Program-made: the position numbers and the translations under genes
Notes under the pieces: model-generated
Seen by the model: only the letters and a program-made list of their open reading frames with translations
Databases searched by the model: none
Told to the model about the DNA's origin: nothing
Assembly: GCF_900167525.1 (NCBI RefSeq)
Contig: NZ_FUZQ01000004.1
Coordinates: 368,747 to 432,746 of the forward strand
DNA: 64,000 bases
DNA from: Krasilnikoviella flava
Lineage (GTDB): Bacteria > Actinomycetota > Actinomycetes > Actinomycetales > Cellulomonadaceae
Direction of reading: 5' to 3'
Part shown: piece by piece, positions 37,995 through 47,356 of the stretch
Layout: each line of letters starts with the position of its first letter
Numbering within the stretch: position 1 is the first letter of the stretch

Positions 37995-38144
37995 TCAGGT
38001 GCGGCTTCGCCGGAGCAGGCCGAGGACCAGGCTCACGACCAGCACGATGACCCCGATCCAGATGAGGAACTGGCCGATGTTGGTCGCGACGCCGAGGATC
38101 ACGAGGACGACCCCGACGATGATGAGGATGAGCCATGCGGGCAT
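37995..38144 (-). CDS. Two-helix small membrane protein
   Basis: 49 residues from ATG 38144 with a strong AGGAGGT 6 nt upstream. Almost entirely hydrophobic: MPAWLILIIVGVVLVILGVATNIGQFLIWIGVIVLVVSLVLGL, ending LRRSRT. Two closely packed membrane helices separated by a short G/N turn. It is similar in design to many tiny actinobacterial membrane proteins (hydrophobic hairpin with basic tail). No function can be assigned. Confidence 0.8.
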   Translation of the reverse strand: MPAWLILIIVGVVLVILGVATNIGQFLIWIGVIVLVVSLVLGLLRRSRT

Positions 38145-38248
38145 GGTGACCTCCTGGAGTACTGGCGACGCCCGTGCGGCGCCGCGCCGGACGACCGTGC
38201 CACAACGCCCGGATACATGCACCTTGTCGGCTACGTCCGTGATGACCC

Positions 38249-39202
38249 TCACAGCGCGACCGTGTACGGGCGCCCCGTCCCGTGCACCGCGGCGTCGATC
38301 GTGCGGGCCACGGCGTCGACCGCGGGTCGGCGCGGCGCCGTCGACGGCTCCAGCAGCACGATCTCCCGTTCCACGAGGTCGAGCAGCGAGGTGGTCCGCA
38401 GGTCGTGCGCCGGTCGGAGCCGGAGCATGATCGGCGTGGCGAGGGTGACGCCCAGCCCTTGGGCGACGAGCGCCAGGGTGGTGGAGGTGTCGTTCACCTC
38501 GTGCGCTGCGCGCGGCTCGAAGCCGGCAGCGCGGCACGCCCCGCGCACGGCCGCGCCGTAGTGCGTGGGGAGCGGCGGCAGGATCCACGCCTGGTCGGCG
38601 ACGTCGGCGAGGTGCAGCCGGGACGGCAGGTCCGAGGCCGGTGCCGACACGAGCTCGAACCGCTCGGTGCGCAGCGGTCGCAGCACCGTGCCGGGCAGGC
38701 GCGGGATGGGGGCCCCGGGGTAGTCCAGGCCCAGCCCGAGGTCGACGTCGCCGCGTCGCACCGCGCCGGCGACGTCGTCGACCGTCAGCTCGATGCCGAC
38801 GAGCGTGATCCGCGGGAACGAGACGGCGAGGTCCGCCACGAGCTGCGGCAGCAGGCTGGCCGCCACGGTCGCGAAGGCGCCCACCCGCACGGTGCCGGAC
38901 GCGTCGCCGCTCGCGGCGCGGGCCGAGTCGAGGGCGTCGCGCTGGGCCGCCAGGAGGGTCTCGGCACGTTCCGCCAGGGCGAGCCCGGCCTCGGTGAGCG
39001 CGACGCCCCGCCCGTGCGGGCGGACCACCTCGGTGCCGACGGCGCGGGCGAGCCCGGCGAGCTGGTGGGAGACGGCACCCGTGGTGTAGCCGAGGGAGGT
39101 GGCCGCGGCCGTCATCGTGCGCTGCTCGGCCAGGGCGCGGAGGGCTCGGAGCCCGGACCACGGCAGGTCTCGCGCTGAGGGATCGACGGCGCTGGCGTCC
39201 AC
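38249..39202 (-). CDS. LysR-family transcriptional regulator of the divergent catabolic operon
   Basis: 317 residues from GTG 39202. N-terminal winged helix-turn-helix: LRALRALAEQRTMTAAATSLGYTTGAVSHQLAGLARAVGTEVVRPHGRGVALTEAG (residues ~18-75). The effector domain begins near residue 95 (GTVRVGAFATVAASLLPQLV). It is divergent from the FAD oxidoreductase-hglS-ALDH7 operon, the usual sign of its target. A 25-bp inverted repeat lies between them. TAGCCT ends 6 nt before the GTG, so the regulator itself is likely leaderless. The effector is unknown; an intermediate of lysine or pipecolate breakdown is the natural guess. Confidence 0.92.
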   Translation of the reverse strand: MDASAVDPSARDLPWSGLRALRALAEQRTMTAAATSLGYTTGAVSHQLAGLARAVGTEVVRPHGRGVALTEAGLALAERAETLLAAQRDALDSARAASGDASGTVRVGAFATVAASLLPQLVADLAVSFPRITLVGIELTVDDVAGAVRRGDVDLGLGLDYPGAPIPRLPGTVLRPLRTERFELVSAPASDLPSRLHLADVADQAWILPPLPTHYGAAVRGACRAAGFEPRAAHEVNDTSTTLALVAQGLGVTLATPIMLRLRPAHDLRTTSLLDLVEREIVLLEPSTAPRRPAVDAVARTIDAAVHGTGRPYTVAL

Positions 39203-39208
39203 CCGACC

Positions 39209-39240
39209 AGGCTACAACCGTTCAGGCATCCTGGACGGTT
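39209..39240. promoter_or_regulatory. LysR-type operator and leaderless LysR promoter
   Basis: 39216-39240 is AACCGTTCAGG, CAT, CCTGGACGGTT: 11-bp arms with one mismatch. It abuts the minus-strand -10 TAGCCT (39209-39214), which ends 6 nt before GTG 39202. Binding there would autorepress the regulator and lies about 80 bp upstream of the divergent operon start. Confidence 0.75.
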
Positions 39241-39322
39241 TCAACGACGAACCTTCGATGGTGCTTGACGCTCCGGCAGGGGCAGGATGGGCGCAACGGG
39301 TGGTTCACGACAGGGAGGTCGG

Positions 39323-40522
39323 GTGGCACAGCTCCAGGGCGCCCCGCCACGGGCGGACGTCGTCGTCGTCGGGGGCGGGGTCATGGGCGCGTCCGTCGCG
39401 TTCCACCTCACGGAGGCCGGGGCCGACGTGGTGCTCCTCGAGTCCGGAGAGCTGGGGCGCGGGAGCTCCGGCAAGCCCATCGGCGGCGTGCGCGCGCAGT
39501 TCTCCGACCCCGCGAACGTCGCGCTCGGCCGGCGCAGCCTCGAGCTGTTCGAGGACTTCCGGGCGCGGCCGGGCGCCGACATCGGGCTGCGGCAGGCCGG
39601 GTACCTCTTCGCGCTGCCCACCGACGACGACGTGGAGCTGTTCGGCCGGTCCGTCGCGATGCAGCGCGACCTCGGCGTCGACAGCCGCCTCCTCACCGTC
39701 CCGGAGGCGCGCCGCCTCAACCCCTACCTGTCCGCGACCGCCTACGCCGGCGCCGCCTACGCGCCGCGGGACGGCTGGGCGCACCCCGCGGCCGTCGTCG
39801 CCGGGTACGTGGACGGCGCGCGCCGCCGCGGCGCGACCGTCGTCACCCACGCGCCCGCGACCGCCGTCGAGCCCCTGCCGGGCGGCCGGGTCACGGTCGT
39901 CACGCCGCGCGGCCGCGTCACCGCGCCCGTCGTCGTCGTGTGCGCCGGCGCCTGGTCCCGCGCCGTCGGCGCCCTCGCGGACGTCGACCTGCCCGTGGAT
40001 CCCGTGCGCCGCCAGATCGCGTTCACCGCGCCGCTGGAGCCCGCGCCCCCGACGATCCCGTTCACCATCGACTTCGGCACCACGTACTACCTGCACAACG
40101 CGGACGCGCAGGGCACGCTGCTGCTCGGCGCCTCGGAGCCGGGCACCCCGGTCGGCTTCGACACGACCTACGACCCGGCCTGGGAGCCCTGGCTGCGCGG
40201 CCTGACGGCGCGCGCCACCCCGGCGCTCGCGGACGCGCCGCTGACCGGCGGCTGGGCCGGGCTGTACGAGCTGACGCCGGACCACGACGCCCTGATCGGC
40301 GAGGCGACGTCGTCGGGGGCCGCCGGCGGGGGCGCCCGCGTGCTGTACGCGTGCGGGTTCTCGGGGCACGGATTCCTGCAGGCTCCCGCCGTCGGGGAGG
40401 CGGTGACCGACCTGTACCTCGGCCGCGCCGGTACGCCCGCGGCCCGCGGGGTCGACGTGTCGGCGTTCGACGCCGGCCGGTTCGGGGCGCGGCGGGCGCG
40501 CACCGAGGCCAACATCATCTGA
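39323..40522 (+). CDS. DAO-family FAD-dependent oxidoreductase (candidate L-pipecolate oxidase)
   Basis: 399 residues from GTG 39323 with GGGAGG upstream; an ATG at 39287 has no SD. The Rossmann FAD site is VVVVGGGVMGASVAFHLTEAGADVVLLE (residues ~12-40), and the body follows D-amino-acid-oxidase/sarcosine-oxidase folds (GGWAGLYELTPDHDALIGE and GFSGHGFLQAPAVGEAV near the end). The family oxidises amines, imino acids or N-methyl amino acids. Placement before hglS and an ALDH7 gene suggests oxidation of pipecolate to piperideine-6-carboxylate (AmaA role). That is inference; a different amine substrate is possible. Confidence 0.8.
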   Translation: MAQLQGAPPRADVVVVGGGVMGASVAFHLTEAGADVVLLESGELGRGSSGKPIGGVRAQFSDPANVALGRRSLELFEDFRARPGADIGLRQAGYLFALPTDDDVELFGRSVAMQRDLGVDSRLLTVPEARRLNPYLSATAYAGAAYAPRDGWAHPAAVVAGYVDGARRRGATVVTHAPATAVEPLPGGRVTVVTPRGRVTAPVVVVCAGAWSRAVGALADVDLPVDPVRRQIAFTAPLEPAPPTIPFTIDFGTTYYLHNADAQGTLLLGASEPGTPVGFDTTYDPAWEPWLRGLTARATPALADAPLTGGWAGLYELTPDHDALIGEATSSGAAGGGARVLYACGFSGHGFLQAPAVGEAVTDLYLGRAGTPAARGVDVSAFDAGRFGARRARTEANII

Positions 40523-40539
40523 GAGAGGAGTCGCGCACC

Positions 40540-41919
40540 GTGACGTCCCTTGACATCCGTGACACACGTGGCACGTTCTGGGAACCGTGGCAGCTGCGGG
40601 CGGCGTTCGCCCGTGCGCTGTCCGACATGTACGGCCGGGAGGTGCCCGCCTATACGACGCTGCTCGAGGTGTCCCACGACGTCAACGCCGACGTCGTGCG
40701 GGCCCGCGGCGCCGACGCCGAGCGGCTGGGCTCCATCGACCGCGTCACGGCCGAGCGGCACGGCGCGATCCGGGTCGGCACGCCTGCGGAGATCCAGCAG
40801 GTCGCGCGGATCTTCGGCGCGATGGGCATGCACCCCGTGGGCTTCTACGACCTCCGCGACGCGTCGTCGTCCTCCGTACCCGTGATCTCCACGGCGTTCC
40901 GGCCGATCGACCGGGCCGAGCTGGCGCGCAACCCCTTCCGCGTCTTCACCTCGATGCTGGTGCCGTCCGACAGGCGGTTCTTCAGCGCGGACCTGCAGCG
41001 GCGGCTCGAGCGGTTCCTCGGGGCCCGCACGCTGTTCGGGCCGGAGCTGCTGGCGCTCGCCGACCGCGCCGAGGCCGACGGCGGGCTCGCGGGCGACGAC
41101 GCAGCGGCGTTCCTGCGCCTGGCCACCGCAGCGTTCGAGCTGGGGCGCGAGCCCGTCGACCAGGCCTGGTACCGGGAGCTCGAGGCGGTCTCGGCGGTGG
41201 CTGCCGACATCGGCGGCGTGCCGACCACGCACATCAACCACCTCACGCCCCGCGTCCTCGACATCGACGACCTGTACGCCCGCATGGAGGCGCGCGGCAT
41301 CACGATGATCGACGCCATCCAGGGCCCGCCGCTGTGGGAGGGGCCGGACGTGCTGCTGCGGCAGACGTCGTTCCGGGCGCTCGCGGAGCCGCGCACGTTC
41401 CGCACGCCGGACGGGCAGATCGTGCAGGACGCGCTGCGCGTGCGGTTCGGCGAGGTCGAGGCGCGCGGCATCGCGCTGACCCGGGAGGGCCGGGCGCGCT
41501 ACGACGCCGCCGTCGTGCAGGGCGCGACGCCCGAGGTGTGGCGCCGGACGTTCCCCGCCACCGAGGCCGGGCTCGTCGAGCAGGGTCTCGGGTACTTCAC
41601 CTACGAGACGACCGACGACGGCGCGGTGGCCCGGGAGCCGATCGTCTACGAGGACTTCCTGCCCCGCTCCGCCGCCGGCATCTTCCAGTCGAACCTCACC
41701 GAGGAGGGCTCCAAGGACGCCAGCCAGGCGGGCGAGGAGCGTGACGCCGACTGGATGGCCGGCGCCGTCGGGCGCGAGCTGTTCGACCCCTTCGACCTGT
41801 ACGCGGCGCAGGTGGCGGCCTCGCTCACCTCTGCCGCGCACCTCCGCGGCGTCGCGCCGGAGACCCTGGCTGCGACGCCCGCCGTCCCCACCACCACGAG
41901 CACGGGAGCCGACGCATGA
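40540..41919 (+). CDS. hglS: 2-oxoadipate dioxygenase/decarboxylase (DUF1338, HglS-like)
   Basis: 459 residues from GTG 40540 (GAGGAG about 9 nt upstream), matching the size of Pseudomonas HglS. DUF1338 enzymes are VOC-fold Fe(II) dioxygenases that convert 2-oxoadipate to D-2-hydroxyglutarate in lysine catabolism. Candidate metal ligands are His in LLEVSHDVN and in THINHLTPRVLD; the substrate-binding Arg is probably in the HLTPR segment. The C-terminal part has FFTYETTDD/YEDFLPRSAAGIFQSNL, typical of the family. Sandwiched between an FAD oxidase and an ALDH7 dehydrogenase, it fits the 2-aminoadipate route. The stop overlaps the ALDH start (ATGA). Confidence 0.87.
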   Translation: MTSLDIRDTRGTFWEPWQLRAAFARALSDMYGREVPAYTTLLEVSHDVNADVVRARGADAERLGSIDRVTAERHGAIRVGTPAEIQQVARIFGAMGMHPVGFYDLRDASSSSVPVISTAFRPIDRAELARNPFRVFTSMLVPSDRRFFSADLQRRLERFLGARTLFGPELLALADRAEADGGLAGDDAAAFLRLATAAFELGREPVDQAWYRELEAVSAVAADIGGVPTTHINHLTPRVLDIDDLYARMEARGITMIDAIQGPPLWEGPDVLLRQTSFRALAEPRTFRTPDGQIVQDALRVRFGEVEARGIALTREGRARYDAAVVQGATPEVWRRTFPATEAGLVEQGLGYFTYETTDDGAVAREPIVYEDFLPRSAAGIFQSNLTEEGSKDASQAGEERDADWMAGAVGRELFDPFDLYAAQVAASLTSAAHLRGVAPETLAATPAVPTTTSTGADA

Positions 41920-43499
41920 CCACCACCGACACGACCACCCCCGCCGCGGGCACCCTCGGCGCCGAGCTGCGCGAGGCCGCGCTCGCCGCGCTGCGACGGA
42001 TCGGCGCCGACGTACCGTCGGTCGAGCTCGTCGACCCCGCGGACGGGACCTCGACACGCTCGACCATCCCCGTCGTCTCGCCGCTGGCGGGCGAGCCGCT
42101 GCTCACCCTCCCGGAGGCGGGGGCGGCCGACGTGGACGCCGCGATCACGTCCGCCGCTGAGGCGTTCCGCACCTGGCGCTCGGTGCCCGGTCCGGTGCGC
42201 GGCGGGGTGGTGCGCCGCCTCGGCGAGCTGCTCACCGAGCACAAGGCCGACCTGGCCGAGCTCGTGACCATCGAGGCGGGCAAGATCACCTCGGAGGCGC
42301 TCGGGGAGGTCCAGGAGATGATCGACGTCTGCGACTACGCCGTGGGCCTGTCGCGGTCCCTCGGCGGGCGGACGATGCCGTCCGAGCGCCCCGGCCACCG
42401 GCTCATGGAGCAGTGGCACCCGCTCGGCGTCGTCGGCGTCGTCAGCGCGTTCAACTTCCCCGTCGCGGTGTGGTCGTGGAACACGGCCGTCGCCCTGGTC
42501 TGCGGCGACACCGTGGTGTGGAAGCCGAGCGAGAAGACGCCGCTGAGCGCACTTGCGTCGAACGCCCTGCTGCGGCAGGCGCTCGCGGAGGCCGGGTTCC
42601 CCGAGGCGGTGAGCCAGGTGGTGCTCGGCGCGCGCGAGGCGGGGGAGGCCCTGGTCGCCGACCGCCGGGTCGCCCTGCTGTCCGCGACCGGGTCGGAGCG
42701 GATGGGCCAGCAGGTTGCGCCCGTCGTCGCCGGCCGCGGGGGCCGGTACCTCCTGGAGCTCGGCGGCAACAACGCGGCCGTCGTCGCGCCGTCGGCCGAC
42801 CTCGACCTCGCCGTGCGGGGCATCGTGTTCGCCGCCGCGGGCACGGCCGGGCAGCGGTGCACCTCCCTGCGGCGGCTCATCGTGCACTCGTCGGTGGTCG
42901 ACGACCTCGTCGGCCGGCTGCAGGCCGTGTATGCCGGCCTGCCGATCGGCGATCCGCGCGCCGACGGCACGCTGGTCGGCCCGCTCACCGACGGCGGGGC
43001 GCGCGAGCGGATGCTCGCCGCGCTGGACGAGGCCCGGGCCGACGGCGGCACGGTCGTCGTCGGGGGAGAGGCGGTCGAAGTCGACGGCGCGCCCGGCGCG
43101 GCGTACGTCTCGCCGGCGCTGGTGCGGATGCCGGCGCAGACGGACGTCGTGCGTCGGGAGACGTTCGCGCCCATCCTCTACGTGCTGACCTACGACACGC
43201 TCGAGGAGGCCATCGCCCTGCACAACGACGTCCCGCAGGGGCTGAGCAGCGCGATCTTCACGCTCGACGTGCGCGAGGCGGAGACGTTCCTGTCCGAGGT
43301 CGGCTCCGACTGCGGCATCGTCAACGTCAACATCGGCACGTCCGGCGCGGAGATCGGCGGCGCGTTCGGCGGGGAGAAGTCCACCGGCGGCGGTCGCGAG
43401 TCCGGCTCCGACTCGTGGAAGCAGTACATGCGCCGCGCCACCAACACCGTGAACTACTCGACCGAGCTGCCCCTGGCGCAGGGCGTGAACTTCGGCTGA
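41916..43499 (+). CDS. amaB: ALDH7-family aldehyde dehydrogenase (aminoadipate semialdehyde/P6C dehydrogenase)
   Basis: 527 residues. Catalytic Cys in AAGTAGQRCTSLRRL, general base Glu in LLELGGNNAAVV, NAD-binding NFPVAVWSWNTAVALVCGDTVVWKPSEKTP. The end, NVNIGTSGAEIGGAFGGEKSTGGGRESGSDSWKQYMRRATNTVNYS, is diagnostic of the antiquitin (ALDH7) group, which oxidises alpha-aminoadipate semialdehyde to 2-aminoadipate. Together with HglS this makes lysine/pipecolate degradation the best reading. The residual steps (2-aminoadipate transaminase, D-2-hydroxyglutarate dehydrogenase) are not nearby. It ends 12 nt before the palindromic repeat element. Confidence 0.9.
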   Translation: MTTTDTTTPAAGTLGAELREAALAALRRIGADVPSVELVDPADGTSTRSTIPVVSPLAGEPLLTLPEAGAADVDAAITSAAEAFRTWRSVPGPVRGGVVRRLGELLTEHKADLAELVTIEAGKITSEALGEVQEMIDVCDYAVGLSRSLGGRTMPSERPGHRLMEQWHPLGVVGVVSAFNFPVAVWSWNTAVALVCGDTVVWKPSEKTPLSALASNALLRQALAEAGFPEAVSQVVLGAREAGEALVADRRVALLSATGSERMGQQVAPVVAGRGGRYLLELGGNNAAVVAPSADLDLAVRGIVFAAAGTAGQRCTSLRRLIVHSSVVDDLVGRLQAVYAGLPIGDPRADGTLVGPLTDGGARERMLAALDEARADGGTVVVGGEAVEVDGAPGAAYVSPALVRMPAQTDVVRRETFAPILYVLTYDTLEEAIALHNDVPQGLSSAIFTLDVREAETFLSEVGSDCGIVNVNIGTSGAEIGGAFGGEKSTGGGRESGSDSWKQYMRRATNTVNYSTELPLAQGVNFG

Positions 43500-43510
43500 C
43501 GACGTCTCCC

Positions 43511-43597
43511 GCCGAGACAGAGCCCGAGTCCTGCCGAGATAGAGCGCGCCGCGCCGAGATAGATCTATCTCAGCGCGGCGCGCGCTCTATCTCGGCA
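43511..43597. repeat. Palindromic array, type A: 3 forward + 2 inverted GCCGAGATAGA units
   Basis: Forward units start at 43511 (GCCGAGACAGAGC), 43533 (GCCGAGATAGAGC) and 43553 (GCCGAGATAGATC). Inverted units end at 43574 and 43596. 43532-43563 and 43564-43597 form a 32/34-nt inverted repeat with one mismatch and one 2-nt insertion. The array shares its whole design with 48574-48659. It separates the ALDH7 gene from the ABC operon and could be a mobile palindrome, a protein-binding array or a terminator. Confidence 0.85.
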
Positions 43598-43599
43598 AG

Positions 43600-43617
43600 C
43601 CATGACAGATGTCATGG
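43600..43617. promoter_or_regulatory. Candidate operator of the two-component response regulator
   Basis: CCATGACAGATGTCATGG has perfect 8-bp arms around GA. It sits 57 bp upstream of the ABC ATPase start. The motif resembles ATGACA-NN-TGTCAT sites of NarL/DesR-type regulators. A partial copy (GTGACAGG) follows at about 43625-43632. Confidence 0.6.
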
Positions 43618-43661
43618 CCACGTCGTGACAGGCGACCCTGCAGGTCAGGGCGCCGCACGGC

Positions 43662-43667
43662 GAGGAT
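43662..43667 (+). promoter_or_regulatory. -10 element of leaderless ABC operon promoter
   Basis: GAGGAT ends 6 nt before ATG 43674. It is purine-rich enough to be argued as a weak SD, but it is too close to and too short for one. Confidence 0.45.
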
Positions 43668-43673
43668 CGAGGC

Positions 43674-44635
<962 letters not shown>

Positions 44636-44636
<1 letters not shown>

Positions 44637-45457
44637 TGAGCGCCACCACCTCGACACCGGGCACGACCTCGGGCACGACGTCGGGCGTCACCTCGGCTCC
44701 CGCCGCGCGACCGCGCATCCGCACCTCGACCGCGGTGCGCGCCTACCTCGCCGTCGAGCTGCGCCGCTCGCTGCGCAACCGGCGCACCCTGATCTTCTCG
44801 ATGGTCATGCCGCCCGTCCTCTTCCTCATCTTCGGGCTGCAGGGCGACTACGCGAACCAGAGCGCGGGACACGGCAACGTCACCGCGTGGATCGCCGTCT
44901 CGATGACGCTGTACGGGGCGATGGTCACCGCCACCGCGGGTGGCGCGAGCGTGTCCGTGGAGCGTGCCCAGGGCTGGACCCGGCAGCTGCGCCTGACCCC
45001 GCTGCGGCCCGCCGTCTACGTCGCGGTGAAGCTCGCCGCCGCGATGGCCCTCGGGGCGGCCTCCGTCCTGGTCACCCTCGTGGTGGCGGCGGTCACCGGG
45101 GCGCAGATGCCGGCGACCGCCTGGGTCCTGTGCGCGCTGCTCGCATGGGTGGGCTCCCTGGTCTTCGCCGCGTTCGGCCTGTTCATGGGCTACCTGCTCC
45201 CGGCGGAGAACGTCATGCAGATCCTCGGCCCGGTGCTCGCGCTGCTCTCCTTCGCCGGCGGGCTGTTCGTGCCGCTCGGCGACGGCTGGTGGGCCACCGT
45301 GGCGCAGCTCTTCCCGACGTACGGCCTGGCCGAGCTGGTGCACGCGCCCCTCGGCGGCGAGCTCGGAATCACTGCCGTGGTGAACGTCGTGGCGTGGGCC
45401 GTGATCTTCTCCGTCGGCGCCGCCTGGCGGTTCCGCAAGGACACGGCGCGGGTGTGA
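44636..45457 (+). CDS. ABC-2 type permease
   Basis: 273 residues from ATG 44636, sharing a base with the ATPase stop. A Ser/Thr-rich cytosolic tail, then LAVELRRSLRNRRTLIFSMVMPPVLFLIFG and five further helices, including FAAFGLFMGYLLPAENVMQILGPVLALLSFAGGLFVPL, the conserved ABC2_membrane segment. It acts as the membrane half of the exporter. The stop overlaps a possible GTG start (45454) of the kinase gene. Confidence 0.9.
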
Positions 45458-45491
45458 GCGTCCGCTCCGCCTGCGCGACAGGCGGGCATGG

Positions 45492-45497
45492 CACGGT
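45492..45497 (+). promoter_or_regulatory. Weak -10 element before the sensor kinase
   Basis: CACGGT ends 7 nt before GTG 45505. If real it is an internal promoter of the ABC/two-component operon. Confidence 0.3.
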
Positions 45498-45504
45498 GGG
45501 GGAC

Positions 45505-46719
45505 GTGACCCCGACGTCCCCCGCCGCGCCGCCCGTCGAGCCCGGCGGCCTTCCGTCGGACCCCGACTCCCGCTACCCGCTCGGCGGGATGCCGCGGTTC
45601 GGCCCGATGCTCGCGATCATCTGGGTGGTCTTCCTCGTCGAGCCCTTCCAGGCGTCGTTCGACGCGCCCACCGCGCTGCTGCGCGCGGTGGGCGTCGTCG
45701 GCGTCCTCGGGGTCGCGACGATCTTCGCGCTGACGTTCCTGCGGTATCGGCGGCGGCCCGCCCTGCGCCCGCGCGCCGCGGTGCTGCTGCTGGTCGTGCA
45801 GGTCGTGTGCGTCGCGCTCTCGTGCCTTGCCGCGCAGCAGCACGGACTCGTCGGCCTCGTCTTCGTGTGCGTCACCGCGATCTATCTCGTGCCGGGGCGC
45901 GTGGCGCTGGTGATCGTCGGCGCGAGCGTCGTGGTCATGGTCGTGCTGCCGCGCGTGCTGCCGGGGTGGCAGACGGAGGACGGCAACGTCGTCGGGGCGC
46001 TGCTCGCCAGCGCCGCGGTGTACGGGTTCACGCAGGTGATCGAGCGCAACCGGCGCCTCCGCGAGGCCCAGCAGCAGGTGGCCGACCTCGCCGTCGCCCG
46101 AGAGCGCGAGCGCATCGCCCGGGACATGCACGACGTCCTCGGCCACTCGCTCACCGTCATCTCCGTCAAGGCCGAGCTGGCGGCCAAGCTCCTCGCCTCG
46201 GCGGGCCCCGAGGGTGCCGCCTCGTCGCCGACGGCCCGGGCCGCCGCCGAGGTCGCCGACATCCAGGACCTCGCCCGCGGGGCGCTCGCCGACGTGCGCG
46301 GCACGGTCGCCGGGGCGCGGCGCGTCACCCTCGCCGGCGAGCTCGCCGCCACCCGATCCGCGCTCGACGCAGCCGGGGTCGCCGCCGAGCTCCCGGGTGC
46401 CGTCGATGCCGTGCCCGCCGACCGGCGGGAGCTGTTCGCGTGGGTGCTGCGCGAGGGCACCACCAACGTGGTGCGGCACGCGCGCGCGTCCCGGGTGGTC
46501 GTGACCCTCACCCCCGGCTCGCTCGTCGTCGAGGACGACGGCCGCGGCGTGCCCGGGCCCCGGGAGGAGGGCGGCGGCCGTGGGCTGATCGGCCTCGCCG
46601 CGCGCGCCCGGCAGGCCGGCGCGGTGCTGGAGACGGGCCCGAGCGCGCTCGGCGGCTTCCGGATCGCCGTGACGGCCCGCGACGACGCGTCGCCCGCGGG
46701 TGCCAGGATCGACCCGTGA
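45505..46719 (+). CDS. Sensor histidine kinase (NarL-type partner, HisKA_3)
   Basis: 404 residues from GTG 45505; GTG 45454, overlapping the permease stop, would add 17. About four or five membrane helices with short loops (ALLRAVGVVGVLGVATIFALTFL, AVLLLVVQVVCVALSCLA, RVALVIVGASVVVMVVLPRVL) form an intramembrane sensor. A dimerisation/phosphoacceptor helix follows with RERERIARDMHDVLGHSLTVISVKAELA (His near residue 210), then an HATPase: REGTTNVVRHARA (N box) and VEDDGRGV...GRGLIGLAARARQAGA (G boxes). This is the DesK/LiaS-like layout. The gene overlaps the response regulator by 4 nt. Confidence 0.93.
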   Translation: MTPTSPAAPPVEPGGLPSDPDSRYPLGGMPRFGPMLAIIWVVFLVEPFQASFDAPTALLRAVGVVGVLGVATIFALTFLRYRRRPALRPRAAVLLLVVQVVCVALSCLAAQQHGLVGLVFVCVTAIYLVPGRVALVIVGASVVVMVVLPRVLPGWQTEDGNVVGALLASAAVYGFTQVIERNRRLREAQQQVADLAVARERERIARDMHDVLGHSLTVISVKAELAAKLLASAGPEGAASSPTARAAAEVADIQDLARGALADVRGTVAGARRVTLAGELAATRSALDAAGVAAELPGAVDAVPADRRELFAWVLREGTTNVVRHARASRVVVTLTPGSLVVEDDGRGVPGPREEGGGRGLIGLAARARQAGAVLETGPSALGGFRIAVTARDDASPAGARIDP

Positions 46720-47321
46720 TCCGACTGCTGCTGGCCGACGACCAGGCGCTCGTGCGGGGCGCGCTCGCCGCGCTGCTCGACCTCGAGTCCGACCTCGAGG
46801 TCGTGGCCCAGGTCGGGCGCGGGGACGAGGTGCTCGACGCCGCCCGTTCCTCCGGTGCGGACGTCGCGCTGCTCGACGTCGAGATGCCCGGGCTGGACGG
46901 CATCGCCGCCGCGGCGGCGCTGCACCGGGAGTTGCCAGCATGCCGCGCGCTCGTCGTGACGACGTTCGGCCGCCCCGGCTACCTGCGCAGGGCGCTCGAC
47001 GCCGGTGCGAGCGGGTTCGTCGTCAAGGACACGCCCGCCGAGCAGCTCGCCGACGCCGTGCGTCGCGTGCACGCCGGGCTGCGCGCCGTCGACCCCGACC
47101 TCGCCATCGCGTCGCTGGCCGTGGGCGCGAGCCCGCTCACCGAGCGGGAGCGGCACGTGCTGGCGCTCGCGGCGGGCGGCGGCACCGTGGCGCAGGTGGC
47201 GGCCGAGGCGTTCCTCTCTGAGGGCACCGTCCGCAACTACCTGTCGGCGGCCATCGGCAAGACGGGCGCGCGCACGCGCGCCGAGGCCGTGCGGATCGCG
47301 CAGGAGAACGGCTGGCTCTGA
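46716..47321 (+). CDS. LuxR/NarL-family response regulator
   Basis: 201 residues from GTG 46716 (GTGA overlap with the kinase). The receiver domain has acidic pocket LLADDQ, phosphoacceptor Asp in VALLDVEMPGLDG, Thr in VVTTFG and Lys in VVKDTP. The C-terminal HTH starts LTERERHVLALAAGGGTVAQVAAEAFLSEGTVRNYLSAAIGKTGARTRAEAV. It is the cognate regulator of the kinase and is likely to act on the exporter genes through the palindrome at 43600-43617. Confidence 0.94.
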   Translation: MIRLLLADDQALVRGALAALLDLESDLEVVAQVGRGDEVLDAARSSGADVALLDVEMPGLDGIAAAAALHRELPACRALVVTTFGRPGYLRRALDAGASGFVVKDTPAEQLADAVRRVHAGLRAVDPDLAIASLAVGASPLTERERHVLALAAGGGTVAQVAAEAFLSEGTVRNYLSAAIGKTGARTRAEAVRIAQENGWL

Positions 47322-47343
47322 CGGGGCACCCGTCGGCGTTTGC

Positions 47344-47349
47344 GACAAT
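47344..47349 (+). promoter_or_regulatory. -10 element of leaderless dus promoter
   Basis: GACAAT ends 7 nt before GTG 47357. It contains part of the in-frame ATG 47348, which therefore cannot be the start. Confidence 0.6.
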
Positions 47350-47356
47350 GGGGTAC

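Noticed and set aside
35870-38050. 726-codon plus-strand frame overlapping glyS
   Set aside because: Arg/Pro/Gly low-complexity shadow of glyS in another frame.
47348-47356. ATG 47348 as the dus start
   Set aside because: It overlaps the -10 hexamer GACAAT. GTG 47357 fits the leaderless spacing found at many other genes.
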